Assembly (NCBI RefSeq): GCF_039555335.1
Contig: NC_092629.1
Coordinates: 5,999,432 to 6,063,431 of the forward strand
Length of the DNA: 64,000 nt
Origin: Amphiura filiformis
Lineage: Eukaryota > Echinodermata > Ophiuroidea > Amphilepidida > Amphiuridae
Direction: 5' to 3'
How positions within the stretch are numbered: the stretch's first letter is position 1; each line of letters starts with the position of its first letter. Below the pieces are notes generated by a model. It did not search any database and was not told the origin of the DNA. It saw nothing but the letters and a program-made list of their open reading frames with translations. Of the stretch, positions 34,743 to 48,965 are shown one piece after another. The translations under genes were made by a program, and so were the position numbers.

Positions 34743-37700
34743 GTAAGTTCTTTGCTGGGCACATTTCTTTAATCCACGCGTAAAGCAAAATTTATACTCC
34801 ATCCCTGAGCGATGAACACTTGGCGGAGTCGTTACTCTTTGGGTCTAATCCCTATAAGTAAATTATAAACGCCTACCCCCACCCTTTTATTACGATATAA
34901 AAAACTGATAGAGCAAAAACAAACCCAGATTAATTCTGCAAATTTTGATTGGATAGTGTAAAATTTGTGGTCATGGTGACTGCTTGAATGAAAATAATGC
35001 ATTTTCAAAAGTTGCACTAAAGAGCTACTCAAGTCGGTGTACCATTACATTCTCTACATGACTGGTCAATGATGAGGGGCTTAGGTGCAACTTATGAATG
35101 GGGGTCTTTTTTATTCTAAGGATCACCATGGCAACACATTTTGGGCTATCAATACAAATGAGGCATCAAAATTTGCAGAACAAAAATTGAGTTTTCATTT
35201 GCTATTTCAATTTTAAATTTTGATGCATAGATTTTGAGTTATTATCTTATACTAACGAGTGGGGTAATTACTGTTTGGTAGACGTTTATATAAAGATTCT
35301 GAGCAGTGCATGGGAATACGTATGGTGCTCTATAAATCATCTAGTGATTTTCAGGCAGTATAGACCACGCGTCACGTGAAAAACGAGACTGGCGAAACTA
35401 TAATACGTGTTTGAAAGCCCGCTCAAAAAAGAAAGTTAGCAACCAATTACAAATTGAAAACAACATATTTACAGTGAAGTGTATAATCAAACTTCAACGG
35501 TTTTAGAATAACATAATTTTGATATATAACACATAACAAATTTTAGAATAACTGTTTGATGAAATGGCGACGTAAAATGGTAATATCAAAAGTAGTGGTT
35601 TTCAAAGAAACTTAAATAAAATACTCTTTCTACTTTAACAGATACCTTCTTGCCGATCGCAACGTGTTTAGCGTCCCTGTTGCAATGACGCTCCTTGCGT
35701 CTTTCCTGTCTCCCATTACACTGTTAGGAGATCCTGCAGAAACATATGTCAATGGAGGTTTATACTTTGCAGTCATCTTTAGCAACTTCCTGCTCTATCC
35801 TACTATTGCATTGTTCTTTGTACCAATGTTTTATAATCTGGAGATTACAAGCGTGTATGAGGTGAGATATTTTGCCTTTAATCAAAAAACCTGATATTGG
35901 AACATGTACACATCATGATATCACTTTTTTTATCCAACTTTCTTTTTATCCGACGAGCCAAGTGATGGTCAGAATTCATACCGCCATTGCTAGGAGCCAT
36001 CCGCACTAAACTGATGTTGTAACTGCCCCAACTGGGTGGAAAATGCTGCTTCAAAATCAATCTTATATTGTATTGCATTGTAAACTTTCAGCATTCTTTT
36101 GTCACACGGGTGATCCCGAAAATCCTGTATTATTTCACATTTCAGGTGGGATGGCCCACGTCAATGGCTGCCATTGAGGTGTAGTAATGCGTGCAATTGG
36201 ATTTGTCTATACGTCAAGACCGAATTAAAAAGACTAGGTTGCGTATGACGCACTGTCAACTAGATCGAAAATGCTGTACTGCGCAAGTCAGCAACCAATC
36301 ACACAGCGCTTTTGCCCTGCCGTCGGACGTAAACTAGTATTTTTAATTTGTTCTTTGCTTATACCTTTGATTATACCTTAATTGAGATTGCCAAATTCGG
36401 GGAACCCTGCTTGATACACGAATGCAAGCAGTTAACCGACGCTTGGGATAGCCATTGACACTTACACGATGACATGGGTATTATGATCAAAACATAAAGG
36501 GATCATGGTTATTGAATTTGTCCAATTGGAGTAGCACCTACGTAAATCGATCTGAGGACAGTGAAGTGACGTCACTGAATTTGAACATAAGTCTTGATAT
36601 CAATATGCTTCATTTTACGTAGCCTATGCTAGTGGTAGCAGCAAGTTTCTGCAATTATTTTCAATGAAATCCGCCAAGTTGTCAAATGACGTCATTTCAA
36701 CTAGTCTTCATAGCAATATCCTGATTTTACAATGCTCCGTATGCAGCCTCTTGTGTGGCAGCAGCTAAGTTTATGCTTCAAATACGCTGCTAGCCCTGTT
36801 TTATTACACAAAGCTCACATGTTTTTAATATTGGATATGTACAATTTGAAAGGTTCTGATCAAATTTGTTTGTTTTGTGCACTAAAAATCATTGATTGTC
36901 ATTTCTAGCTTATGAATTATATCCATCACAATTTTTACATATTAAAACGGTTAAACATTATATATTTCTACGCAGTACCTGGACCGCCGATTTGGTCTCA
37001 TCATCCGTATATTTGGAGCCATGGTGTTTTTCTTACAGACGGCGTTATATATGGCAATTGTGTCCTATTCACCTGCTATTGCAATCGAAACAGGTAAGAG
37101 AAGAATGTCCTCGGGGATCGGGGTGCACTTGAAGCAATAATATGTGATTTACATAAAGAATTGATTTCCATTTTAGTGTTCACTAGCACATTGTTCCCTT
37201 TTCATTTCGAGCCAAACAAATGAGGTAAATTTTTGAACCTATACAGATGTTATTATCATTTGAGGGGCTAGGTAATTGGGAAAGGAAAAGAGGAATTTTT
37301 GGCGGAGCAAATATCGGTAATTTTTTTGTCCTGTCTTGGGTATCAAATTGAACGGCAAAATATTATTTGAGTGACCCCCTCCCCCGTTGCTCCGCAACTG
37401 TCAACGTACTCTGTCCGCATGGCTCACCAACAAGGAGAAGTTTACAAGTTCAATGGTTTAGTCAGCATACTAAAGTGATAATATTAAGCACTTACACACA
37501 AAATGTATGTAAGTGCTAATATAAGGCAATTTAATGCAGCGTGATAGCCCCCTCTGTTGCTACTCATTTATGATGTAAAGCAGTTTATTCCTTGACAGCA
37601 TAGTTTCACAAGAAAAGTCGGTTATCAAGGAGGTGAGCATTATATGAAATTGGGTGACGGGCTGTATGTAAAAGCAATATTATTGTATATAAAATGATCT

Positions 37701-40700
37701 GGTGATGGAGCGTCGGGAACGACTCTAACTTTAAATATGGGTGACGGGCTGCCTGTAACCAAATATTTAAAACATATTTCATATTTTTTATTTGGTAATC
37801 TCTTCATTTTTAAAAGCTGAATACATTATTGCTAAAAAGAGAGGTAAGGTATTTCAATATTTAAACTACTTGAATGCTTTATGTCTTGTAATTATATAAG
37901 TTACACATTTTTCCCGGGACACTTTTACTGTTAGTTTTTTCTAGTTTGTCTATCTTGATTTACGTTGATTTCGTTTCTTAATATATAAGCAATACAAATT
38001 GAAAGCTATTGAAAGAGACGGAAAAAACTGACATCAAATGCCTGTTATTAATTTCAGTTACCAATCTTGAGGTATGGAAGACGATTCTTATAACAGGAAT
38101 ATTGAGTACAGTATATACGGCACTGGTAAGATTTCTGTTTCGTGCATTATAACTAAATAAGAACAAGCTTGACCATTTTATGGTACCTTTGGACAATAAA
38201 GTAATATTTCATGTCATCCGAAACACGAAAAGGAAAGATTTGTCCCATCCAACTCTGTGCAAAGGGGCATATTCAAACAATATTGGAACATTTTCATAAA
38301 AAATAAAATTGAATTTCCTTTCCATTAAATGTTATAGTTTCATTGCCAGATATGTCCATGAGGCAAATAAAAACAAAAACAAAATCAACACCAATCACCA
38401 GTTATTTTTAGCAAGCATAATATGTCGCCAAAAATAAAGCGTGACACTCTGTCGATCATGACTGATCACGGCTCTTTTCATGTGTTATTTCCTTCCTATA
38501 CGCCATGTACTATAAGTTCAATCGTAATATTTAAACGATGTACTTCAAAATCTAATTTTGTCACAACTACAGCACCTGAGGCCTTGATTTTGGCATTTTT
38601 TCCAGTCAAGCTATACAGATATTGTTAGCGCCCTCTAGGAAGGTCACGACATCATCAAGGATAATAGAAATCAGTGTGGGACAATTGCTCATAAGCATGT
38701 GTCCAATTCTTATTTAAATAGCATATTGTTACTAAAATAAGGTCGTGACCTTGCTAGTAATAATAATACTTTATGCAGACAGAGCTTGACTCGAATTCTA
38801 TGTTGGGTTAAATGCTCAATTTTAAAATAGCTGTTGAATGATCGTATCCATGTTTATGAAGTAGGCATGATCATGAACCACATATATATGGCATCAAACC
38901 TCTGCCTTTTGTTAAATATAAATCTATGAATATGAGGAAGTCTTGTATATACACTTAATCCTTTGATTTCTTTCATCTGTGAACGTGGGAATGCGTGTTT
39001 TATTCTGTTCGCTAACTCTTTGAATTAAAGCATAAGCGGGAATCTTTGATTTTATTTCGCTAACGGCAAGATTTTATCATGTTTATGTGTGAAAAGCGCA
39101 AGCGGTAATTGTTTAATTATTGTTTGTTTCTTAATATTATTACTTGACATTATACAAAAAAACCGTCTTTGTTATTTCGAAATTTTCTATTTTGTTTTCA
39201 TCTATACCCTACCTTCTAAAATCTGTTCAAGGTCATTATTTTAAGCTATTTTAGGGGGTGGACACTTTTTCTTGTTTTTATTTATTTTGCTTGTCGTCTG
39301 TGCCATATGTTTTTAATCTTTTCAACTTGTTAATACCATTATTTTAGGGTGGCCTTGCTGGTGTCATTTGGACTGACGTCTTCATGTTTGTAGTGATATT
39401 TGGTACGATGATTTCCGTTCTATCGATGGGATGTATTGAAGCTGGTGGGTTTACTTATGTATGGGAATTTAACATTCAGGAGGACAGGATGAACGTTTTC
39501 TAGTAAGCTTAACATATCACGTTTACATTGCATTAGGGTTTACTACCTTTTAACTCCTGCCAACATTTAACCACAAATCTTTGTCTTAGGCAAAATTCAC
39601 TTCCTGGGAACTAAATACCACACACGGTCATAGTATGTATCTCATTGACCCATCTGTGTTATACAGTGCCTCTAGCTATAATGACATCATTATAACCAGG
39701 TCACCTCATTGCTATAACCTCTGGAGGGATTTCAGGTTGTGGTCAATTCTGTTCAGGCAGTGAAATCTAATGATTCCTGTAGAACTATCGGAGCACAAAG
39801 GCTCTTTCTATTGCACACTGATTATTTATATGGTGCTATTATTTTGTTTATTTAAGTAAAAACACTAGAACTATGCAAATGTTTGTGACTATTCTCGATA
39901 CAGGGTAAGATAGAAAAAGACGTCGGCTCCGATCGCGGTACCGTTATCGCTATCGGACCAAACTAACCGTGGGGCCTAAATATTAATGAATCGGATAGCA
40001 ACGTTTGCACAGCTTTTTATTTTTAAAAAAGGCCATGGTTCGTGTTTTGAACCGTTTTCGACGTACTTTAAAACTAGAATTGATATAAAAGGATTATTTT
40101 GTGATGGATCACAATTTTTACGTTTTTTTTCCATTGTTTAAAATTACGTCAGTCATTCATTATACTACAATTTTTACTCAAAAAAGTCTTTGATTTCTTT
40201 AAATATTTTTTTTACTATGATAAAGTGAATCCACCTGGCCCGTTGTAGTGTACGCAAAAAATGATTGGATCGTTTTCATTGTCTAGATTAGGGAATTAAT
40301 GGAAAGATACACCTTTAAGAATTGAATGGGTATGAAATGGAAAAATCCCTCATGTGGTGCCCCACAGGGCATTAAGCTTGGCCCCATCACATTTCTTGGT
40401 GTAATCAATAATGCTTCTGAGGAGTCTCTGACTAAAAGCTTTAAGTATGTCGATGATCTCACCCTTGGAGAGGCTCTTCCTGTTAAACAAGTCCGCCAGA
40501 TTGGATCTGATGTTCAGGACTTGGATGCTTGGGCAAAAGGCCATCATCGTAAGCTCAATCCGAGTAAGTAAAATGTAATACAGGTTTGCTCCATGAGGGA
40601 ACCTCATGACCCTCCTAGTATTCAAATTGCTGGGATGGTGTCTCTAAGTTTCTGGAGCTGACTGTCCAGTCCAATCTTGGTGAACAATATGGTATCAAAA

Positions 40701-43700
40701 AGCAGTCGAAGGTTGTACCTGCTCTCACGTCTCAAACGCTTTGGTGTTCCAACTCGTGACCTAGTCTTTTTTAATATTGGTTATGTTCGCCCAACATGTG
40801 AATATGCAGCCTCTGTCTGGCATGTTAGTGTGCCGCATTATCTTTTGTGCTAATTCCTCATCCTACACAGATTCCTTGCTTTTTATATATATTTTGAAGC
40901 GGGTTTGACGGAAAAGTCAAACATTACAGTTACACTTTTGTAGGTGTTGCGGTTCTTGAGTTATGATGTAATGAGTGTCTCAAGAATCATAATACATTAA
41001 AGAATTTCCAAAAGTGTACGCTTTGTATTTGAGTTTCATATCCCAAAATGTGGAGGGACATGTCCCCCCCCCTGGATTGACACACATGCATACCAGCAAT
41101 CTGATGCATCGTTTGTGTGTGCCTGAAGAGAAAAACCGACATGAGGCCTACAACTTAAATTTTTACTAAACACAGCCAAATTAAAAGTCCCCCCTAGTTC
41201 CATCCCCATTTAATCAGAGTCTGATTAAATGGGGGTGGAACTAGTGGAGACTTTTTATTTTGGCTGTGTTTATATATTAAGGCATTGTATTACAGTTTTA
41301 AACACATTTTATACATTATTGTATGTGTTTAAATTAGAAAAAATAAGTAAATTTAAGAGTTTTTAAAATCAAGTATCCAACTCTAATCTAACTAAATAGC
41401 ATAGTTAATATAGTGTTATTTTTGGTTTATGATTTGTGCTTATATCCGCCACTGCTTATAGCACCCAAAGCACACAACCCTGCTTGTTGGTTCACTATCC
41501 TAGGTGTTAAGCAGTACCATGCAGGCAAGACCATTATTTTACAAGACAAGAATTGTGCCTGGGACTGAATTGATCTGATATTACTTTGCTTACGTGTCAC
41601 TATTCAAAATGGTATGGTATCGCGTGATTTACAATTGTATGGGTGTTATCAAGCGGAGAAAGAAGAATAAGGTTCAAACCTTTGACTCTGAACAGTAATT
41701 TCGTTCCTATTATGTGTATTCATAAACAGCAAAAATTTAATTAACTTTAATATACCAAGGTTGACATCGTACAAAACATTCTTCTTTTGTCAAATTTTGT
41801 CAATAGGCATGTGACATCGACAATTTTAGTACTTATTGGCAGTTACATATTCGTTTAGATTTAACTAGTCAAAACAGCATCGGAATCCCTGTAAATGCAC
41901 TCTGTACATATCTAAGAAATATGAACATACTAAGAAAGGGAATAGCCATTTGAATAAAAGAATTATTGATGAATTAAATTACACCCTTTTCAAACAGTTG
42001 GTTAACCCCCCATCTATATTTCTAAGTCAATATGCATAGTTACACGGGTCTCCTCAATAGTAATACCAATATACAAACTACCAACGTTCTCCCTACCAAT
42101 GTCACAATGTTTGCTAAATGTATAGGCATTTTATTTAACTTGTTTAGGTGCAAGCACTGATAGACACATAGTTCAAATATAACTTTATAGGGAATTAGGT
42201 CCATTTGTTGACTTAATTTGTTGACATTTTGTTTACGCAGTCTGTATTTAAGAAAAGATAAACAAAAATAAGGTGTCTGTGAGTTTTAGGATACAATCGA
42301 AGTTGAAATATAAGTAAATGTGCCTCTAGCCGAGCTGCAAGAAACCGCCCTATATAGATCATTTGATTGTTTTAGTACATCGGATAAGAATAAACATTTG
42401 CAGGATCTCTCTTTATAGTAAGGCTAGGGTTAAAACGTGTATAGAAATGTATTGTTAATATAGCTGTCAAAACAGTTTGATTAATGATCTCCATTAACTG
42501 TTCGCAAAATATAAGCAATCAGGTAAAATGTAATTAGCGTTATTGGTGATTTCATTTTGGCAGGTGTCCCAAAGTTGATACCACGGTTGAAATCATCTAA
42601 ATTATGACGAGTTCAGGCTCAAAACGCAATAAACGCCATGTGCTGCTTGGTGGATTTTTTGAAAAATCAAATGTGTTATTAATAGTTCTATTTTATATTT
42701 TGACTGCACATAATTTCATTTTTGAATGAGCTGATGTAGTGATTTTAATACAAAATTACTGTAATTGGTGCCATCCCTAATAAATTTGACCAAGGTATAT
42801 ATTTCTTTACATAAATAATTAGTTCAAAAGGCAGCCACAGGATAAATCTACCTCAAAACTAATTTGCGTGTAGTATTCAGGTGAGTGTTGAAATGCATGC
42901 TGTTGAACTTCTATCTATGTTCCATATCAGTTGCGTAAATGAATAGATAGAGTCACTCAATCGTAAAACACCTTTGCATTATGGAAGAGGTCAGTAGTAT
43001 TGATGACTCATTTATTATTACCTATAGGCCTAATACTTATTACTTATATACAACAACAGCGCAATTGCCACTGATTTTGTAGCATTTCCTTTGCTAGTTA
43101 TTGTTTTCCAGTTAGGCCTATATGCAAAAAAAGTCAAATGTCAAATTATTAAAAATAGATGTCAGTTTTATTGGTAATTATGAATAAGAAACTACAAGTT
43201 TTCTGTTTTGGCTATAGCCCCTCTCCAGAAGTACTTAAAATTTTATTAATATTTGCTCAAGTAGCATGCGATTGTCATATTTAATGAAACGAAGCATTTC
43301 CAGTGCTCCAGGTAAAAATCTCTTTCCTTACCTAGTGTGGGAGCAGTACCCTAAAACAATAGAGCTCCTCCACGTATTAATATGCAATATCTGGAAAACG
43401 GGCAACATACCGATGAGCTGGAAAATAGGCAGACTCATTTCTAAAATCAAAACACAGCTGAAACCGCTAACTTCAGACCAATTACTCATGTGTTAACCTT
43501 GTATTGGTTCTGCTAACTCAATCACCTTCCTGACTAAAATGAATATACCGGTATCGACAAGTCCATTCAGAAAGGCTTCATGTAGAGGTTATCTGGATAT
43601 GTAAAACACACAGAGGCACTAACGGAGATAGAAGATGCTAGAATGGAAAACCAATAGTAACAACATGGCTTGACCTACAAAATACGTATGGTACGGTGCC

Positions 43701-45541
43701 ACACAACTTCAAGTTCACACTAGAATGGTACCATATCCCGACCATATCAGAAAGATGATCTTCAAGTACTATGACGAGAGCTAAATACGAGTGAAGACAA
43801 GTGAATGGACAACCGATTGGATACAATGTGGTATTGAAGTATTCCACGGATATCCACTGTCATGCATTCTCATCATAGCAGTATTCAATCTTTGCTTGGA
43901 TCTTCTTGAACAATAGTCACCTTTGGGTACTGCGCATGAAGGTACATCCATCAAGTCATCTGCCAAAGCCTATACAGATGACCCTACTCTGATTGCTATG
44001 AACCCTGAAGACTGTCAGAAGCTGATACATATCGTCAATGACTTTCTGAAGTGGACTAGAACCAAGGCCAAGCCAATTAATGTAGATAACACGTCATGAA
44101 GAGGTTTGTCCCAAACAAGACACAGAGACAAGTGGGACATAAATTCCAATGCTTGGCTTACGACCCAATGTTGCCTATAGACGGAGGAGTGTGTGGGCCT
44201 TGTCGATAGTAGATGAAGTCGATAGTAGAACCCTGAAGTCGATAGTAGATGGCTTACGGCCCTTCATCGAAGTGGTAAATCAGAAGAAACACTGCACGCC
44301 AAAAGACTTCTAGAGTTAGATTCCGCACTGAAGATAGTACAACCTACCGGAGCCCAGTTTTGCCTATCCCAAAGAGAGATGTAAGCAGAATTGTACAGAA
44401 GGCCAATGACTGTGAACTCCTGATGGATGTAGATTGAGGAACACAACCAAATAGTTTTCCCTCCTCAAATTACAGAAACAGCAAAGCGTCCTAGATATCA
44501 CTATCTATTCTAAAAGGACAAAATCGGTTGTTATCATCGACCTTACTGTCCCGATGGCCGATGGAGGAGAACTTGTCAGACACATATTCAAAAATAGTAG
44601 GCTGCGACTATATTTGTGACCGTACACACGAATGAGCCGTAAATGTCCTCAATTGTATTCTGAGTTACAGTGTAAAATGGGCATGAAGGTCATATTCATA
44701 GGTATTTCAATTTGGTGCTACGTGTATCTCATTAAATGAGGTACACATAGCACCAAATTGAGGTACTTATGAATACGACCTTCATGCCCATTTTACACTG
44801 TAACTCAGAATACAATTGAGGACATTTTACGGCTCATTCGTGGTGTACGGTCACATTTATAAATACGTATTTATAAATACGCACGTGATCACCTCCGCGC
44901 TGTCATAACAGCCTGTAGAGAGTAAGTCTCGAATTAACCTTCTACATAGCGGGTGTCTTCCTGTATATTTGAATACAAAAGCGGTAAGCAACGCAAAACT
45001 GTGTAACAAAATCTTGTTGTATTATATTGTAAACATAACGATAAATATTCTTTTCCTTCGGCAAATACTCTCAAAATGTTGTTTTTGATAACATAAATTC
45101 GGAATCCCCTGTATAATAATTTTGCTATTCCTCCCTACACTTCAACTACATTACAGTAGATTTTTAAAATTTGCTTCGAGGATAATTAAATGTCAAAAAT
45201 AAAAATTGTCAATAACTTGCCATAAAATTTGTATCATACCGAGAATTTCGAAAAATCTAAATTATCTGATATCAGAAGGACAGTACTTGAATTCAGAATG
45301 CGATTTAATGTGTCTGATATGTTCTCATATCCCACAAAAATACTGTGCAGATGTTGCTATCCGATTCCTTAACCGTGAAATTACTCTAAATTATGATTGT
45401 GAACGATTAACAATAACATTCAACATAAAAGTAATGGTGAAGATGATTTAAAAAATGACGATGACATAATTGTAATGCTCCTTAAAATTACTTAACTTGC
45501 TACTGTTTTTCTTTTTTGTTGAATACATCCAAATATAATGG

Positions 45542-45617
<76 letters not shown>

Positions 45618-48600
45618 GATGATGATGGATGATGATGATGATGGTGATGATGATGATGATAATTTTTCCTTTCCAGCTTTCCAAAAGACCTAACAGCGCG
45701 CATGTCATTCGTCTCATGCGTGATGGGTGGATTTATCAACTCACTAGCCCAGTGGGCTGTTAGCCAAACATCAGTGCAAAGAATTCTTGCGGCAAGAACT
45801 ATCAAAGATGCTCAAGTGTAAGTATATGTAGGGTAAAAGTATCCTGCAATATTTGAATTGGGATATAACCCAAAAAGGTCAAAGGCCATATTTTTTGGCT
45901 ATATGGGGTATAAAATATTGAAATGCTTCGATTTTAACAAAAGAGGTGTTACCAAAATGCATACAAATAAATCAAGGTCAATAGGCCTCAATGGTACTTG
46001 AAATCGGAGCATTTTTATATATTTTTTGACTCTTATAGGGCAAAAAAAACACACCATACATTTTCTGAAGCCCTTTGACTAGATAAATACATTGGCATGA
46101 TGTTTAGCACAATGTGTGTAAGTTTAAAATTGGACCCTGTGAAAAGTTCGATGGCATTTTCCCGCCAAAAGCGACTCCGATCACAATTGCTATGTTGCAT
46201 TTGTGTCTACCCCATGATGTCAACTATCACTGGTTCTTTTCCAACATTTGGTACAAAACCTCATTTGAGAGGGTCTGGCTCATACTCTATAACATGTGTC
46301 ATCTATTAGGCCTTCTCCGTGGTTTAATTAGGGTTGTAAACTCCCAAGATAAGGCCCGTTATGTTTCTTATCTGGAGACAACGGCGTAAACCCGGGATAT
46401 CCCTTATATTATTGGGGGTCTATCCGAGTTTAAATCGTATGATAACGGGTTTTTTATGGGGTTTAAAAACCTGTATGTTGCATTATCATGATTATCTTAT
46501 GTTTACCCTTAACCTCTTGTGATCATGTGAGATTTGATCATAGTACATGATATATCATGTTTTGCTACTATGCTCAGGTCAATATCCACTACTATTCTCT
46601 ATCATGTGAGAAAAAATCATAGTATTTAGGTTCAGAACATATCACCTCAAATGTCAATGATGATAATATCTGAACAATGTTCAGAAGTTCAGAAATTTAC
46701 CCCCACAAAACTCAAATTCAGTCTCCTAAAATCCGCCATTCCAGGCTAAGTCACTACATTATGAGTATCATAATGAAAACTCATAGAAAGGAAATTTTCT
46801 AGTAAAAGTTATTTGACACCATCTCCGTTAGTCTTGGCACTTCATGAAGTAATATTCCTTACTTAATGTCAAATGTGTGGTAAACATCTCAGAGAAGCCA
46901 CAAATCCTATCTACAACGCACAGCGTCATCATCCGTAGGGAGTGTTCATAAATACTTTGGTGGGGGGATATTGTGGGATCAAAAAATTTTGGGTCCTAAA
47001 AGGGTGATAAAAAAAATCAGTCCTTAATAGGGGAATCAAAAAAATTTTGAGGGTAAAATTACGGGGTAAAATGTACGAGAAGGCATGTACATTCCAAAAT
47101 GAATGTTAAGTATTCTATTTTATAATCTCAAGCTACAAATCAACAAAATGTGCGCACTTTACAATTTGGGTGTAACACTATGACTCCAATGAGTAATAAC
47201 TCCAAACGGTAATTTTTAGCTATTAAAAATGAGTTAATGACCATAGGGATAGATCCCGGGGGATGGGGGGGGGGGTCCTCCCAATGTATTGTTAGGGGGG
47301 ATGGTCCATACGATCATCCCCCCCAATGTTGACGCCTGTATATGGGTTTCTAACCAAATTTAACCCCATATTTTAGTCATTTAAAAATAAAAAGTATCAA
47401 TTTTGTTGCGCTTCGCACAAATTAATTCCAGTTTTATACTATATTTCACCAGTTTAGCTTCAATATGGCAATTTTTTTTTCCGCGCTTCGCGGCATTTGT
47501 ACCATAAACCTATTTTGTCAGCAGAAGGTGCTGGATTCACAGAAATCTATGCCACTGTTAATGATGTATATTTTTGGTTTCTTTTTTAGGACATGAAGGG
47601 GGGATAACAAAAAAATTAGACCATAAAAAGGGGGGATCAACAAAAAAGTCCACCCTTTTTTAGGGGGATTTTGTTCGAGATAGGCCGAGCGACTCAGACT
47701 AAGCATACCATTTACACAATGTGACTATCATATGAGATACCACAGAGTTTCTATTCTACACATTATTACGATTTGCGCATGCTCAGTATCCCATATGATG
47801 TTGCTATTGCAAGAAAATTCGATTTGTTGTCAGTAAAATCCAGGTTTTGTTTCCAATACACTAACTTGAAATGCAATACACTAATTAGCGGCGATTGCTG
47901 TTTGTTGTGGATATATTTTACTGCATTTTATCCGTAACGATTTTTAAAAATCGTTCATCAAAATTGTGATATATTTAACTGCTTGAGAATTACAATCATA
48001 TGTAAAGGAACACATTTAGCCCATTCAGCTAAGATCCGGGTGCTTGTATAGAATATTAAATCACAAGTCTATAACACAATGCATAGGTAAACTTTCTTTA
48101 TCTGTGTCAATAATAGAATATTCATTTCAATATAATTGAATACACTTTGAGTTTGTACTTTACCTATAAGCGATCTAGCGATCGATTTCTAGCCAATCAG
48201 ATACGACTCCTTTTCTGTTCGGTGAAATACCAATCGCCCGTCGCTCACTAACGGAGCATGGAACAATATTTATAATACAGGGTGTTGACACTGTGCAACG
48301 TGAGTAAAATCGATCTTGTTTGCTGTATTTAATTGGCAAAATGATAATAGAAATAATTGTTTCATTCATATCCTAAACCGATATGGTTTATAACCTTATA
48401 CCCCCTTTAATCAGGTAAATAATTCAAACAATATTATTTGCTCAAGTGGATATAATCACTGTGTCCGAAAAAGAAATGGACACACTCTGGCAGCAGCCTT
48501 CAAAATACTAGGACCACCCAAAGTGTGGCCAACCTGGGAATTGCTTTGGCCAGAAATTGCGGTCAGCTAGGGCAGATATGTGGAGTGGGGCTAGAGTAAA

Positions 48601-48892
48601 GCCATGATTTTTCCGTGTTACAAAATGTAAATTCCGTGTTACAAATTGGACGATTCCGTGACTTTCCGTTTTACATTATAAAGCACTAAAAAGTGAATAC
48701 AAACATGTTTTTAAAAGTGTAATTTGTCTTATATAATTATTATGTACCTTTTTACTGTAGTCTCCCCTCAACATCCCCATTAAAATTAAGCATCATCAAT
48801 TGTCTTGTGTGTATCGGCCAGAATCTTGCATCGTAGGCAATAATGCTATAATGGATTGTTTGATATGGTTGATTACTACTACATTATCACTT

Positions 48893-48965
<73 letters not shown>

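Larger units (their letters stand above)
34743..45676. other. SLC5 introns 1-5, non-repeat content
   Basis: Apart from the exons and the repeats listed separately, these introns are AT-rich and show no further gene or RNA. The open frames at 35664, 36896 and 38422 are shadows of exons or intron chance frames. Donors and acceptors throughout are canonical GT-AG. Confidence 0.5.

Noticed and set aside
45448-45805. Poly-His and poly-Ser minus-strand proteins
   Set aside because: Translation of the (GAT)n microsatellite opposite SLC5 exon 6.
46097-46389. Two overlapping frames in SLC5 intron 6
   Set aside because: No recognisable family, no splice context, and no repeat relationship that would support a coding role.
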